Shown: positions 45,240 to 58,205 of the stretch, piece by piece
Position numbering within the stretch: the first letter of the stretch is position 1
Layout of the letters: each line of letters begins with the position of its first letter
Assembly: GCA_951799445.1 (NCBI GenBank)
Contig: OX637287.1
Location: 43,243,724 to 43,307,723, forward strand
Length of the DNA: 64,000 nt
Source: Pseudisothecium myosuroides
Lineage: Eukaryota > Streptophyta > Bryopsida > Hypnales > Lembophyllaceae
Direction: 5' to 3'
Notes under the pieces: generated by a model
Told to the model about the DNA's origin: nothing
The model's database searches: none
The model's input: only the letters and a program-made list of their open reading frames with translations
Position numbers and translations under genes: made by a program

Positions 45240-47859
45240 CGAGTGAGGAGACGCTGGTTTATCTTTTTAGTGAGGAGGTTAGGCGAGATTGGAGTTTACA
45301 AAAAGCCGGTGGGGAGTGATAATTGTGCGTTAATTCAGCAAGGTTATGCACATTCATGTTAATATGTGCATTACGGTGATCAATGGAGAGCCTTTAGGAA
45401 ATGGATTTCCAGCTTTCTGGGCTTCGATGGTTCAGGAATTCCAGTATGAAGAACCCTATTCGGCACATTTGGAGCCTCCGTAATTCTCAGTCACTCTTGT
45501 TAAACAGCTACTGTAGGCAGAATAGTGCGAATATGAAAGCTCTCATTGGCAATGGTAGGTTTGCCTAGCAGATTAAATTTCCCCACACTTCAGAGTCAGT
45601 ACCCTCTCATTCCTGCCAAGTTCAAATATCATGATTCAGATGCAAACTTAGATGAATCGAGATTATTACTGTCCACAGGAATTGAAGACTCCAACGACGA
45701 CGTGGATAACTCAGCATCCTCGAGGACGCGGAGGACGCGCTGAAGACGCTGCTGAGCTGAAGGGGGAATGAAATCCTTTGTGTTGTTCAGTCGCCAACCT
45801 CCTTTCTTTCTAAGCAATCGCGGTAATCAACTTTGCCAGCACCTTAAATCTGTAAGAGAAACACTAAGTCAACTAGCACGATGAGATTATGCAATCTCTC
45901 ACACTTCGTGTCCAACAAAGAATGGATTTGTGTACTAGTATTTGTGACCATTTCCACCTAACTATTTCAATCAATTGACAATTAGGTTGCCTATGTGTTG
46001 CAAGAATTAAACTCATTGATAACACTCACAAAGCTTAAATAGGACTATAATAGTATCAGGGACTCACATGGGCATGTAAACCTTGATCACATTGTCATTC
46101 TTGCAAGACTTACTATGCAACAAAAGTGCTTGAAACTCTATCATAAAAAGCAGTTGGTAGAATTAGATTTTAGTAGAAAAGATCTCACTTTCAAGATTTT
46201 CATGTTTGTTCTGTAAAATGAAGTGGAACACATACTACTAGAATTGAGCTTTCCTAGACAAGCCCTAGCTCATTGTAAAAGCTTAGTTTATTAAAAATTC
46301 TTTTAATGTTATAATAAGTTATCAAGTTTGAAGTATTTCACTTTTTTTGCTCTTCTCAAAACAGTCCCCAGTGCATATTATATAGGAGTTGCTACCCCGG
46401 GATTTCAACGCCGCAAAGTATGAGTTATTTAGATAACATATGTAAAACATTTATTGACAAATGTCCTACAATAATTGCTTCAACAATACCGGTAGGTACA
46501 CATTGATTTAGGAGATTATACACCAAGGGAACATCTTGACTAAGTGGCTTTTGATTTCACCTCCTCACCTCTCGATCTGGTATAAACCGGGCCTCAGGCA
46601 AGTTTGGAGTGTCTACCTTAGATTGTTTGAATGGAACGGAACTACCGTATACCAGAGAAAGTTTTAGTCAAGTTCCACTTTTGTCACCCTTTCTGCCGTC
46701 AGTCTTATTACTTGTATTTTTATGAGCATTTTCATGACTGTTTTTTATATGCTATATACTTTTCAGGCAGCACTAGCGGGTTTTTTGAAGTCCTGTAGAT
46801 GATATACACTGAAGATTATCCGTTGTACTGTTGTTTTCGCAGGACTAGCATAGACGTTGTTGCAAGTTTCGAAAAAATGTAACGAGAATCTTTGTGCCTG
46901 GTGTAGACGGCATGCTTATCTGTTGGCTTAGTTTAGGATAATATCTAGTCTTGGAAACTCATGGTTGCAACAATCGCTGTTCCTCCCTCGTTCAAGAGAT
47001 CTCAAAGCAGAGCGTGTTGTTTTCTTGCGTTGTTGCGTGCAGCCAACTACTGATGTACTGTACTGTATATAGTTGAACTAATCTGGTGGGGAGGCTTCGT
47101 TCAGGATATTGAATTTTCAGTAGTGAAGTATTCTCAATCGATGCTTTACGTTTGTAGCATAATTTTGAGTTAGTATTGCTGAATCTTTCAAGGATTTGAC
47201 TGCGGTCTCTATTTGTGTCTGGAATTTTTTTTCAAAACGCGGCGGGATGGATTTGAATCCATCATGTGAACAGGCTGGTTGTGTTTTTGCTTGTGCAAGA
47301 ATTGTTTTTCAAACTAAGATTTTCCTTTTTTGCACTTGAAGATGAAATTTTCATTCTCTGGAGCAACTGTCCAAATGAGATTGAAAGTTTGCCATGGAGA
47401 ATTTTATGAGCACGTCCCATTGGATGAGTCTCTCGGCATCTTTACGAACCCCTAAACGATGGAGGATTCAAGGATTGAAAACGGCCATAACTTATGTCAC
47501 CAGAATCACTAAAGAGCATTACACTGTATGTTAGTAAAAAATAAATCAAATTGAACAAAACAAAGTTCACAATTGACCTACTCAAACTGACTCAAAGACA
47601 GTGAGGTCAATATTGGACATAGTCGGTCACTTCAAAAATTCTTAACAAATTTATACTTTACCAAAAAAATATAATTTCAATTTCTCTCTCCATTTCTCAC
47701 ATTTTTTTTATGTGGAATTTTTTTTAAAAATTTTCAACAACGCCAACAAGGCAAACAAGCCATTTTGCGTGTCATAGGCTGGTTTACGTTATACATTTTA
47801 GAATTGGAACTCCCTTAGTAATGCCATATCAGTACAACATGGGTTTCTTCCCATGGCCT
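45240..47859. other. Intergenic, no gene recognised
   Basis: Mixed composition with several short open frames lacking recognisable domains (for example 45546-45743). The last part, 47450-47859, is the 3' flank of the pectinesterase on the opposite strand. Confidence 0.45.
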
Positions 47860-50800
47860 TCACTTCTTGTACCCCTCCAACCATTTTTCGCCATTGATAA
47901 AATGAGGGGTTAAAAATGGAGCTGCTTCTGCAGCTGTGAGAGTGTGTGACCAATGCACTCGGTGTGAAGTATCTGCCCCTGGACCAGTGCAGTTGAACTG
48001 TGCATAGAAGACCGTCCTACACCAACAATAACAATACATTCATTCCATCACATCAAAAACTCTACCAAAAAATTGATCCATTCCCAGTGCATAAATAACT
48101 AACATATGGTTATAACTTTTTATAGAGGAGGAAAATTTAATGTGTCAATTTAAGGAAAAGAAGGTTCACTTGGGAGAAGTTCCACTTACTTTTCTCTGGC
48201 AGGAATTCCCCAATTGCCCCATCCCTCAGGGACCACGATCTTGTCCATGAAAGAGTTGGCAAACACGACTCTGGAATCGTTGCCCCAGGCGCGCCCCAAG
48301 TACACCATCCCTGCTCCTGTGATTCGACTATTTACAAAGGAAAAGCCCTGCAGCATTCATTTGCCACAAATACGCATACAACATACACTCAGCCAGGTCC
48401 TTTAAGATCAGTCAAGGTAGAATTCTTGTCAAATTCGGTGATTAGTTTGGCCAAATTCCACTTTGAAATGGGCTCGGTCCCATGACACTCAACTATTCAA
48501 CATAAATAAGGTTTGGAGTTCATAGCATTCTAGAGTATCAGTGGAGGTTGCCTGGGGTGCTTCAACAATGAAACCGAAACAAGAATAATTTGTGTTTCAA
48601 AGCCCCCACAACGCACGAGCACGTTGCATTCAAGCTTTTCTACAGTGGAGCCTGCCGTGGCTTGATTCATGGAAAGAAACAAAGGGTCACTCTTTTGACT
48701 TGAAATTCGAGACCGTTATGATTTTGTTCGTACGGTGAGAAAATTCATAACTAGACTTTGGTTCTTCCAAGAAGCGTAAAACGTATTATTTGTTACTATA
48801 GATTCTGAATATTTCAATTTGCAAATACCATTTGCTTCATTTTAGGCTCTGCATGAACCTCCTACTAGAAGTGGAAACTTCCTTCAGTTGTAAAATAATG
48901 ACTTCAATCTTGTTTCTAAATGGATTTTTGAGAGGATTCCAAATTAAATAATATTGACCTCCTTTGGAAAAATGTTCGTTTTGAAATTATACGCTGTCTG
49001 TTTTCTTTCAAATTACTGAAACTAAGGGACCTTCCTTTGGACTATTGTACCCTTATTGAAGTTAGAATGAATTTGACGAATAAGTTGTTTACTAGCTTAC
49101 CGTGTCGGGTGTTGTCATGTTCCGCTTCTGGGCGGTTATAGTTCCTGGAATTCCATAGTGATCAGCAAGAGCCACAAGCTGAGCTCCCTCGTACAAGGAC
49201 CTGCCATTGCCAAAGATGAAATCCACCGTGCCTGCAATGTAACAGTTTTTGAAGTAGTGGCGACCGCGGTGATCGTATAATGTGTCTTGGTGGGCGTAGA
49301 ATCGACAGTTGAAGAAGGCAGCCTTGTCGCCACTGATGCGGAGCGCCACTGCTTGTTGGGCCACCGCTCCTCGTCGCTGCGCCGGGGTGGTGTTCTGCTC
49401 CAAAATCCAAAACAAAAAACAGTCATGTCAGTACAAATTCGTTTTAAGGTGATCAAGGTTGTAGGGATTTCAACTTTGTATGTTTGACACTATTAATAGT
49501 TATCTAATAGTCTCCTTAGTTCCACATTTAGATTCCAACAATATGCTAAGAGTATTCAAAAACATGTTTTACAATATTTGAATATTAGGTTTGTTCAATA
49601 TACTTGACACCAATCTAATAAGATATCAAACTCTCACTGTTGATGTTATTAGGAAAATGTCAATTATTCCACCTAAATTGTCTAGCAATTAGTAATGTAG
49701 TTATTAAAGTAATATCTAATTCATTGAAAATCAACAAAGTACAAATTGTTTAGTTCATACCATGAAAGTGATGTTCTTTGCAATAAAATAGTTGGAATTG
49801 ATTGCAACACTGGCGCTATGCATGGTTCTAAGCCGTCGGCCCTTCTTATCTCGAGAACTTGCTGTATCATTCCATGCAATGATGGTGTGTCGGTGAGGGT
49901 TGCCACCTTGTAATGTAATGTGGGGCTTGCTTCTTCTAATAGTCACTTTCTCTCTACAATGCAATGGTACCAATTGAGACTTCAGACTTACAATGCAACA
50001 TATACAAAATCACAATTTAGGTGAATGTCCATTACTGTTTAATAATTATATAAAATATCACAACCATATTGAGTTATTGGTGCTTTAAAAATTTTGTTCC
50101 TAAATAGCATCTTTTAGAAGTCTGTATCCTTGAAGAATTTAACTTTTCATCTCAACATCTTTATATTAGTTAGAATGGTTTGATGTCATTAAATTTAGAG
50201 ATATATTGAAGATGATTTGATAAGCATCAAAGATTTTCCCTATACACTCATGATTGATTTTGAAATTTCTATAGAAATTGATGACAAGATTATTTATTTT
50301 ATACTTTACCAAATTGTTAGGCCTAGAAAATGTTTGGTTCATAAAAAGGATGTAGGCTTTTACATTATCAATATGTACATAATTTTACTATTGGCAATGT
50401 AGTGAAAAAAATATGACAATTTTTTTCACTCATTTGAGTGATTGAGTCACCTTGTCATTCAAAACAAGAAATTTGAGTACAAAAATAATAGTTTTATGAT
50501 GTTCTACTTTGAATTTTTTTTTAAATCCACTTGTTTCTTGAATAAGGATTGTTTTCTAATTATTGGTCTTCCTTTGTTGGTATGAAATTTGGAGTCTCCA
50601 ATTCTAGTTCTGAATTCAAATTTTCCAAATTTAATTTCATGATTGTAAATAATATTAAGCTGCAATATTTAACCAAGTGAAAAATTTGGAATTGGTCACA
50701 CTTTCATCCTTAAAGTTTGCAATAAGTGCTAGGATGCAACGTAGAGATGAAGCACTTTAAAGGAAACCCCAATATTAAATCAATATAATATTTTATGCAT

Positions 50801-51894
50801 GTCTTTTCATGGTGTATAGACACAGAACCAATCAAATTCTTTAAATCTATAACTAAATCCCTCCAAGGTATCAAGGAAAGTATTATATCTTTTTTTAGGA
50901 GAAAAAGTGCTAGTCAATATGCAATGTTATTCAAAAGGTTAGAATGTTAGAACCAAGGATTGGAGGATTAGGGGTTAGAGGTTAGGGGTTTAGGATTTAA
51001 GGAAAGCAATACAATACCTGAAGACGCCGGCACCAATGATGATGAGAACACGGCACTTGTTTCGTCGGGGCACGGAATCGATGGCTTCTTGGACACTAGT
51101 GAAGTCGCCGTTGCCATCCTTCTCCACTTGAATCACGGGCTTCCAACACACCTGGTGATGCTTCCCGTGCAATGTAATCTCCATTTGACCTTCTACACCA
51201 GTGCTAGCATTGAACACAACTTGATTGACTGCTTGGGAATGATTTGTAGCTGCATGAAAAGTAAGTGTAGAAGTATTAATTATTTTCATTTAATCCCCAA
51301 AAGACCAATGATTCATGAGTTTAATATATGCCCAACTTGGTTCAATGGATCAATAATGACGTCTATTTTTGTTACATCAACAAATTAAAACACTCAACAT
51401 TAGTACATTACCAGGACTCACGCCCATCTAAATATCTACATACACACCATACCAGTGTTTAGAACCATGTACACTTGAACGTCACAATTTCAGCATTCTG
51501 AATCACATCTACCAATATAACAAAATTGACATTAAATGTAGAATGATGCCCAAGACTTAGTTTTATATCATCAAATAAATTATGAACAAAATGAAGTCTC
51601 CTTGTGAAGTACTACCTAAAAAGCAGGTACCAAATTTTACAAAAAATCCAGCCAAACCAATTAATTGCATATTGCTTTAAATTACTTACCTTGGTGATGG
51701 TGATGATGCATGGTAGTACGACGAACATGACTCAACCATCGTTGGAAATTACTGTGGGCTGCACCACGGTTCACAACATCCGGTGCAAAAGCAGAAAACT
51801 GAATATCATTGTCATTATTATCCTTTGAAGCTTCAAGGAAATGGAAGCAAAAGACAATAGTTGTAAGTAAGAGGAGAGTACGAGGGATTGTCAT
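47860..51894 (-). CDS. Pectin methylesterase (pectinesterase, PME8-family), six exons
   Basis: PMEs remove methyl esters from cell-wall homogalacturonan. Exons on the minus strand: 51894-51690, 51249-51018, 49953-49761, 49394-49101, 48347-48190, 48016-47860 (TGA). All junctions are GT-AG and in phase, giving 412 residues. Residues 1-23 form a signal peptide ([19 protein letters not shown]...). A His-rich linker ends exon 1. The catalytic domain starts at [17 protein letters not shown]. Active-site landmarks: QAVALR (Gln ~224), HQDTLYDH (Gln ~246, Asp ~247), [10 protein letters not shown] (Asp ~268) and LGRAWG (Arg ~327, Trp ~329). FYAHQDT has Ala where Gly is usual. There is no N-terminal PMEI domain, so this is a group 2 enzyme. 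It looks intact and secreted. Confidence 0.93.
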
Positions 51895-52147
51895 GGTGAG
51901 AGAGGAGTCTAACTAGAAATCAATCATGCATGAACATAGTGCGTAATTAGTCTCAAGGTATTTGCTTGTTGTGAAATTGTTTAGAGTTTTTGCAGCGGCT
52001 ATGGCAAAGAAGACATACTAGTGGAAAAAATGGAGGTGATGAAGATGAAGGTGTTGAAGATAGAGGTGGCAGTTCATCTTCTTCTTTAATTTTGGTTCTT
52101 CTACTTCTAACTCCACTTTTAGGCTCTAAAGTGATTGCTTCTTGAAG

Positions 52148-52330
52148 TTGTATTTCTATTTCTATTTCTACTACCACTTCTATTTGTATTTGTATTTGTA
52201 TTTCTACTTCTACCTCTACTTCTACTATGACTTCTTCTTTTACTTCAATCTACTTCTACTTCTACTATCACTTCTATTTCTATTCAATTCTACTTCTACT
52301 TCTACATCTATTTCTATTTATTATTTCATA
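52148..52330. repeat. Polypyrimidine TTCTAY microsatellite upstream of the PME gene
   Basis: About 180 bp built from TTTCTA, CTTCTA and TTTGTA hexamers, almost pure C/T plus A on the plus strand. It lies about 250 bp upstream of the PME start codon (51894, minus strand), so on the gene's sense strand it is a polypurine tract. Open frames across it are simple repeats (YFYFYF...) and not genes. Confidence 0.85.
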
Positions 52331-53069
52331 CAAGTAAATGGATCTAGTGAGAAGTTGAATCATTGATTTAGTACTTCAGGCAAGATCCACTAAAAAAAAA
52401 TACAAGTAAATGCTCTTGTATTTAAATGGAAGCCTAAATGGCTAAAAATCCTTACTGGAGTAGCATATTGTGGTTGAATTGGGCCCGCGTATGCAACTCC
52501 CATGTTATATGGCCCTAATTATAATCACTTATAATGCATTTTAGTCTAATTTCAAGGGATACAATTTGTTTTAATGTAGAAAATTCTTGTAGCCCTTTTA
52601 ACAAGGAATCCAAAAACGTAATTATATATATATATATATATGAAATGATATTTCTTTGGGGACAATAACAGCATTAAAAAACTAATTATATAATTTTAAT
52701 ACATGTATCATGGGACAAGTTACCCAAATTTTGGGGCTTTTTAATAAAAAATTAATTTTAACAATTGGAGGAAACTTCTTGTAAAGAATTTTAAAAACTA
52801 TGGATAGGTGTTTCAATTCTTCATATATATTGTGAGTTTTTTCCTCATATGTATGCAATTCAACATTTTCTACATTTAATTCTCTTTTAATTTGATCTTC
52901 ACCAAACTTTTTGGTCTTTTTTTAATTTGATATAATTTTTATAAAAGCCGTCTTCTAAGCTGTTTTAATGTTGATGACCCCTGTGTATAATACATAGGTT
53001 GCGTACCCGGGGAATTGGGTTGACATTTTGGCCTAGTTTGTTGAGGAAAGAATCATTGACATGATTAAG
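52331..53069. other. AT-rich intergenic DNA with (AT)n tract
   Basis: A short (TA)n run lies at about 52624-52641. Nothing else was recognised before the TTAA element. Confidence 0.5.
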
Positions 53070-53073
53070 TTAA

Positions 53074-54008
53074 CCCCTAAAGGTCTGAGACTATGTTTTT
53101 ACCAAAACCGCTCCAAAACTGCCATTTCTAATACAAGTACCAAATTTTATAAAAAAAACATTTTTGGACACATGTAACCGTAAGATCTTATAGAACACTG
53201 GTTTGAGAAGATGTGGAAAAAATTTCAGAATTTTCCACCATGCGGATTGGAAGATATTAGCGTTTGAATTGACAAAACCCCTTTTTTTGTCCCTGCGAAA
53301 ATCCGGGCAGCTGCACTTCACAAGGTCACATTTGTATGAAAAAATGCCCAAAATGGTGGTTACTCTTCGGATTCATTCTTCTAGGCAAGTTGGCTACATG
53401 CTTGAAAATTTTCAGATCATTTGGAATTGCACAACATATAGGAAAAAAATAGTAAGTAGAAAGAAGTAGAGAATGATTCAAAACACTAAATTGTTAAGAA
53501 TTTATTTATGGAATTGAAAAATGCCAATCCCAACGGTTGTAATGTTGTAATAAATAATCTACATCCAATGTTTTTATTTTTTTTCAAAAATATCGGAAAT
53601 TGAGTGAAATAAAGGACTTCAAAGTTTATTTTAGAGTAGAGATTCCATAACTACCCTCAAACTAAGAATCCTCATAACTCTTGACTCATTAATCCAAATG
53701 GAATGATTTAAAGCTTTCCACGTACATATAAATCTAAAGAACCAATTTCAAATTTTTATTTAAAAAAAAAATGATTTTTAAAGAATTTTTTGAGCTGCCC
53801 GGGCTGTCCGCAGCGCACCAAAAATTACATATCATACAATAACTTTTTAACCATGTAGTCAAAAGTTATGAAAACTTTTTGGCCTTAAAGATACTCCTCG
53901 GACACATCTTGTGTGAAAATTTCAAAGAAAAAAAATAAAAACTCCACTCGTAGTGAGCTGCCCAAAATCGCTATGTTGTCAAAAAACGGTGTTTGGACCT
54001 TTTAGGGG
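53074..54008. mobile_element. TTAA-flanked transposon, complete copy (935 bp)
   Basis: TTAA on both sides (53070-53073 and 54009-54012). Left end CCCCTAAAGGTCTGAG; reversed right end CCCCTAAAAGGTCCAA. It is homologous to the reverse complement of 42116-43238 (shared CTCCAAAACTGCCATTTCTA, TTTTTGGACACATGTAACC and GCATTTGTATGAAAAAA-type blocks), and its right half shares GCTGCCCGGGCTGTCCGC-type text with 37340-38625. No transposase was recognised; the 86-88 codon frames on both strands look like chance. Confidence 0.88.
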
Positions 54009-54012
54009 TTAA

Positions 54013-57000
54013 GGGTCGTTGCAAGCTAAGGTCCACTAATTTGTAGACACTATAAACACTCTTACGCACTAACTCAGCAAGTATCTTATTCATATTGATA
54101 GGATTTTGATTTCAAAATCATTTAAAAAATATTTTGCATTGGATTATTACAATATTCAAATATATAAGAATTAAATTCATGTGTAAATTTAAAAAATATT
54201 GAAATTTGGATTTGCCAAATAAATATTCTTTAGGATATAGAATGTTGAAACCTCTCATTTATTCATACTTTATTGAAACAACGGCAATACTTTGAGTGTT
54301 TAAAAAGTCTCAATTATAATTCTACATTTGAAATTTCATTGTAAAGTGCACTAAAATTATCCAATTTATAATACAAAAAAATAATCAATCATCTAAAAAA
54401 TAAAAACATAAAAATTTCAATCATCTTAAAACAGAAATGAAAATACTTCATGGTTTCCTTTCAAATACATATCCATACAAAAAATTTAGAGCTAAAAGTT
54501 CCACTCATAATCTTTTTTTTTTTAATCTTTTTGAATTTTGAATTCCATTGAAGCAATGTGATAGATCTTTTAATGAATGCCTCATTAAAAACATTAAAAT
54601 ATTTTTCAGAATTTCAAAATTTCCTTAGTAGCCTATAATGTTCTATCTATAGTAAACCACAATGTAAATAAATGAGGAATGCTTTGAAAATTTGATTATA
54701 TAAGAAAAATTGAAAAAAAAGTGCATTGTGTCATGAAACCTAGTTCACCATACTACGCAAATGTTTCTTAACGATGCTGACTTGAGACTACATCTTGAGC
54801 TAAACTATGGCTGTTGTACAATGTTCTAAACCATAAATCAAATGTGAATTCATTTACGATTTGAATCTAAATGCACTAAAAATTAGCTACAAATTTGCAT
54901 AGGAATCCACAATTTAACATCTTCTACACTTCCACTTCATTTAGTTAACAAGAATTGGTTTAAAGAGTGCTCATTCCATGCTCATTTCTTGGGTACAATT
55001 TGCCAATGAACTAATTCATTGAAATGAATAAATTAATTGTGCTTGTCAAATATGTTTTGTACACCCCCTACTTATATTTTTTGGAAAAGTGATGTCACTA
55101 CATTCAATATGGGATATTGGCATCGTATCCCGTGCATATCCCTCATATATTCTTATTTACATCGTACCATATGGATTTACCATATACTACATGCCCATAT
55201 GTATTTGGATCCCAGATATTGGATACAATCGTATTTTGTAAATACTTTATTCAGTGTATTGTATCCATATCATAAACCCTAATTTTTTAACAGCCAAGAT
55301 TGTCTATTTGATGGCATGATCAACAACTAGTTTTTTCCTTGCTCCTGTTGATCAACGACATTGGAGGGGGGCCATTTTTTCCGTATCAAGATCAACGGCT
55401 CTCGTTTTTTTCACTGAAGGGGGGGGGGGGGCCAGAAAATTGCATGAACAGGAATTGCTTGCATCTTTTGGGCGCATAGGCGCATAGTAGGTGCATAGTG
55501 AATCTAACTAATAGAAGTAGTTTTCAATTTAATTGTAGATGGATGGGCTAGCCCTAATCAAAGAGGGAGAGGGAGGGGTTTATTTTAGTGAATTTTCATT
55601 AAAAAGCAATGCAAAACTTTTTGAAGGAATATTTGGCAAGATATTCTTTTTTTAGTGGATGAAATCACAAAATGCTACCAAACCTTGGGATAATATTGCT
55701 CTATAATTTTGGATGAATGTACATTCCTTTGGAGTAATAAATCAACTTTCATCCATATATTGTAGGTTTATCCATTTCTATGGATGAAAATAGATTCATT
55801 ACTTTAGTGAAGATTGTTTGTTGCAGTATCTGAAATTAATGAAAAACATCTTGGTGAGAGGGTTATGCAAGGATGAGTGGTCAATGCAGGTAGATGAGTA
55901 TTCAGTGCGTTAGTCCAAACGAGGTTATTGAAAGACTATAAACTTGGATTTGGATCATTGAGGTCGATTTCTTTTGAAATTTCTAAGCAGCAATAAATTG
56001 GCAGTCACAGGGTAGAGGTGAAAAGTCTCTACAATTGCCATTGAACAAGTTCCAAAGCCTCTTCTTCATAAAAACCATTCTAAAATGTCATTTCTATTGC
56101 AAAGAGCAAACAACTTTACAATATTTTTTATGGCATATTTAATTGTAAGATCTTGCACTAGACTAGTCTATAAAAGTGTGGAAGAAATTTTAGAAACTTT
56201 CACCAAGTAGATTGCAAGATAATTTCGCTTAAAGTGAAGAAAACGGATTTTTGAACACTTTTCATGACTAAATTATTTGACTTTAAATCCTTTTAACTTA
56301 AATTTTTGCACTAAACATTTGATTTAAAAAAATATATATTGGAGATTTGAATTTCTATAATAAATATATTTGATTTTCATTCTATAGACAATTATTAAAT
56401 AGAAGTTGGTGCAAGATTGAAGGAAAAACTACATTATCAATTGCTTTAAGATGGAATTGAAATATACTAATCCCAATGGTCAGATTGTTCTAGCAAGAAT
56501 GTTTAACCTTGTAAAAAAAAATTATTTTGAAAATTTTAAAAGTTGAATTCAAAAAAAAATCCAATATGTTATTTTCTCAAGAAGTTTCTATAATTGCCTG
56601 CAAAATATGAAGTAAAGCTCCATAACTTTCACATCACTAACCCAAATGGAATGAAATTTTAGAAGCTTCAGTTTTTCATTAACCTTCTGAAATTTATGTA
56701 TTAGAATGCAAAAAATTCCTAAAATTCACGTCTATATTTAACCAAAATACCATTGTAAAACTACCATTTCTATTACATCAAAAGAAATGAAATTTGAATT
56801 GCCTTAAGTATAAGTATTATTGCCAATGATTTTATAAAAGATTGTAATTTCTTGCAAAATTGCCTCAACAATCAAACAAAGTTGTCTGAAAGTGAGATGA
56901 CTTTCAATTAAATAGAACTCTTGCAAATAGATCCTTCTCAAATCTACTTTACAAGCCATCAAATGGATAAAGTTTCTTCTTCTTCTAAGTTATTCATTAC

Positions 57001-57660
57001 AAACAATTCAAAAGCATTTCAATTCATTTGAACTTCTGAATTTCAATTTTTTAATTTACAACAATCAAGACCTTCATCTAAGTTTGTATCATCTAAGTTT
57101 GTAGATAACAAATAAAAGTGGTTCAATGATAATGTTGTCAATAATCTTTTAATCATATATTCTTTGTAGTTACTAAAAAATAATACAACCCATTTTCATG
57201 GATGGTCATTCTGTAATGATTGTTACAATGTAATTCACCTTGTTTGAAATACTCCAACGTAAAGTCTAAAAATTTGCAAATTAATGTAAAACCTTTATAT
57301 GAAAAAACATAAATACATTATTACATTTCAAACTGAAATTTAGAGTTATCAATTTTTAAAGCAAAAAAATAATAAATCTTTCATGAAATCTTTTTTATAA
57401 AATATTACTTCATTGTAATATTTCATATAATTATCAAATACGTTTCATAAAGTGATCCAAAAAGAGCTACCATGGAAAAATATTATAAGAATACTTTTGA
57501 AGTTATTATTAATACTTGATATGCATTTAAACATGTTTATTAAATATATATGATATTTATTAATACTAATTTTTTCATCGTCTTTTAAATTGACTGTATA
57601 AGATTAACAATTCTTCCATCAAACTTTACATGTATTGATTGTTTGATTATTGTTATCATT
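54013..57660. other. AT-rich intergenic DNA with decayed repeats
   Basis: No gene was recognised. It contains a run of about twelve G at 55419-55430 and a degenerate member of the TTAA family at about 56060-56700. Confidence 0.5.
56060..56700. mobile_element. Degenerate relic of the TTAA-flanked family
   Basis: Its order of blocks (CATTTCTATTGCAAAGAGCA, GTAAGATCTTGCA, GATTGCAAGATA, AATCCCAATGGTCAGATTGT, CCATAACTTTCACA) follows 37720-38330. Ends are not preserved. Confidence 0.65.
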
Positions 57661-57665
57661 ATTTT

Positions 57666-58205
57666 TTAGGAAGGCCACCATGAAGGAGTTAAACTATATC
57701 TTTTATTTCTATTCATTTCTGTATTAGGTATTGGACAAAAATGAGTCCTATTTCTATTCATTTCTGAAATTTCTTTCTGATCTTCCTTTTTTGATTGAAT
57801 TTTTGGCCCACATTGAGATTCATGTTTAAACCAAGGCAAATTATTGTTACAACATTTACTTGAATTGCTTTTGTACGGTATTCCAAGTTTGCTAAATGAT
57901 TTGAATTCATCATTGTATATGTAGTCATTATTATATGAAGTTTTGGAACTAGGAGTTTTGATAAGAGTACTAGTTCCTGTTATTTTTGTAGGAGGAGCAT
58001 TGGGTCGATAATATAGATCAAAAGAATATTTTGGTGGATGACACCCATGATAGCACTTACCACTTGGTGAAATACATTCTTCAAATGAATGTCTTCCATC
58101 ATCAAAACGAGGAGCATTTTTTATTTCACATAAATAAAAAGAATCAAAATCATGTTTGAAATGTTTACCATCATTTTCTTCTTGAACACATTTCCCATTC
58201 CACAT
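57666..58205 (-). CDS. Unrecognised 179-codon ORF, Cys-rich N-terminal half
   Basis: I do not recognise this protein. It begins with an ATG on the minus strand (MWNGKCVQEEND...) and runs uninterrupted for 179 codons in DNA that is about 70% A+T, where such a length is not expected often by chance. Cysteines are spaced through the first half (GKC, YLCEIK, FEECISPSGKCYHGCHPPKY) and there is one CC pair later (KCCNNNLPW). It has no signal peptide or membrane segment. The last 35 codons contain a near repeat (EMNRNRTHFCPIPN / EMNRNKRYSLTPSWW) that comes from a small DNA repeat. It could be a real single-exon gene, the last exon of a longer one, or chance. No neighbour suggests a role. Confidence 0.35.
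   Translation of the reverse strand: MWNGKCVQEENDGKHFKHDFDSFYLCEIKNAPRFDDGRHSFEECISPSGKCYHGCHPPKYSFDLYYRPNAPPTKITGTSTLIKTPSSKTSYNNDYIYNDEFKSFSKLGIPYKSNSSKCCNNNLPWFKHESQCGPKIQSKKEDQKEISEMNRNRTHFCPIPNTEMNRNKRYSLTPSWWPS

Noticed and set aside
47448..47913. AACCCCTAAACG ... GAGGGGTTAA as another TTAA-family element
   Set aside because: The right 'end' falls inside coding exon 6 of the pectin methylesterase ([13 protein letters not shown]), only one side has TTAA, and the ends match for only about 8 bases.
51290..51306. TTAATCCCCAAAAGACC in PME intron 1 as an element end
   Set aside because: No inverted partner was found within the intron; treated as chance or a relic.
52142..52366. 74-codon frame of YFYFYF repeats
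   Set aside because: Translation of the hexamer microsatellite, not a gene.
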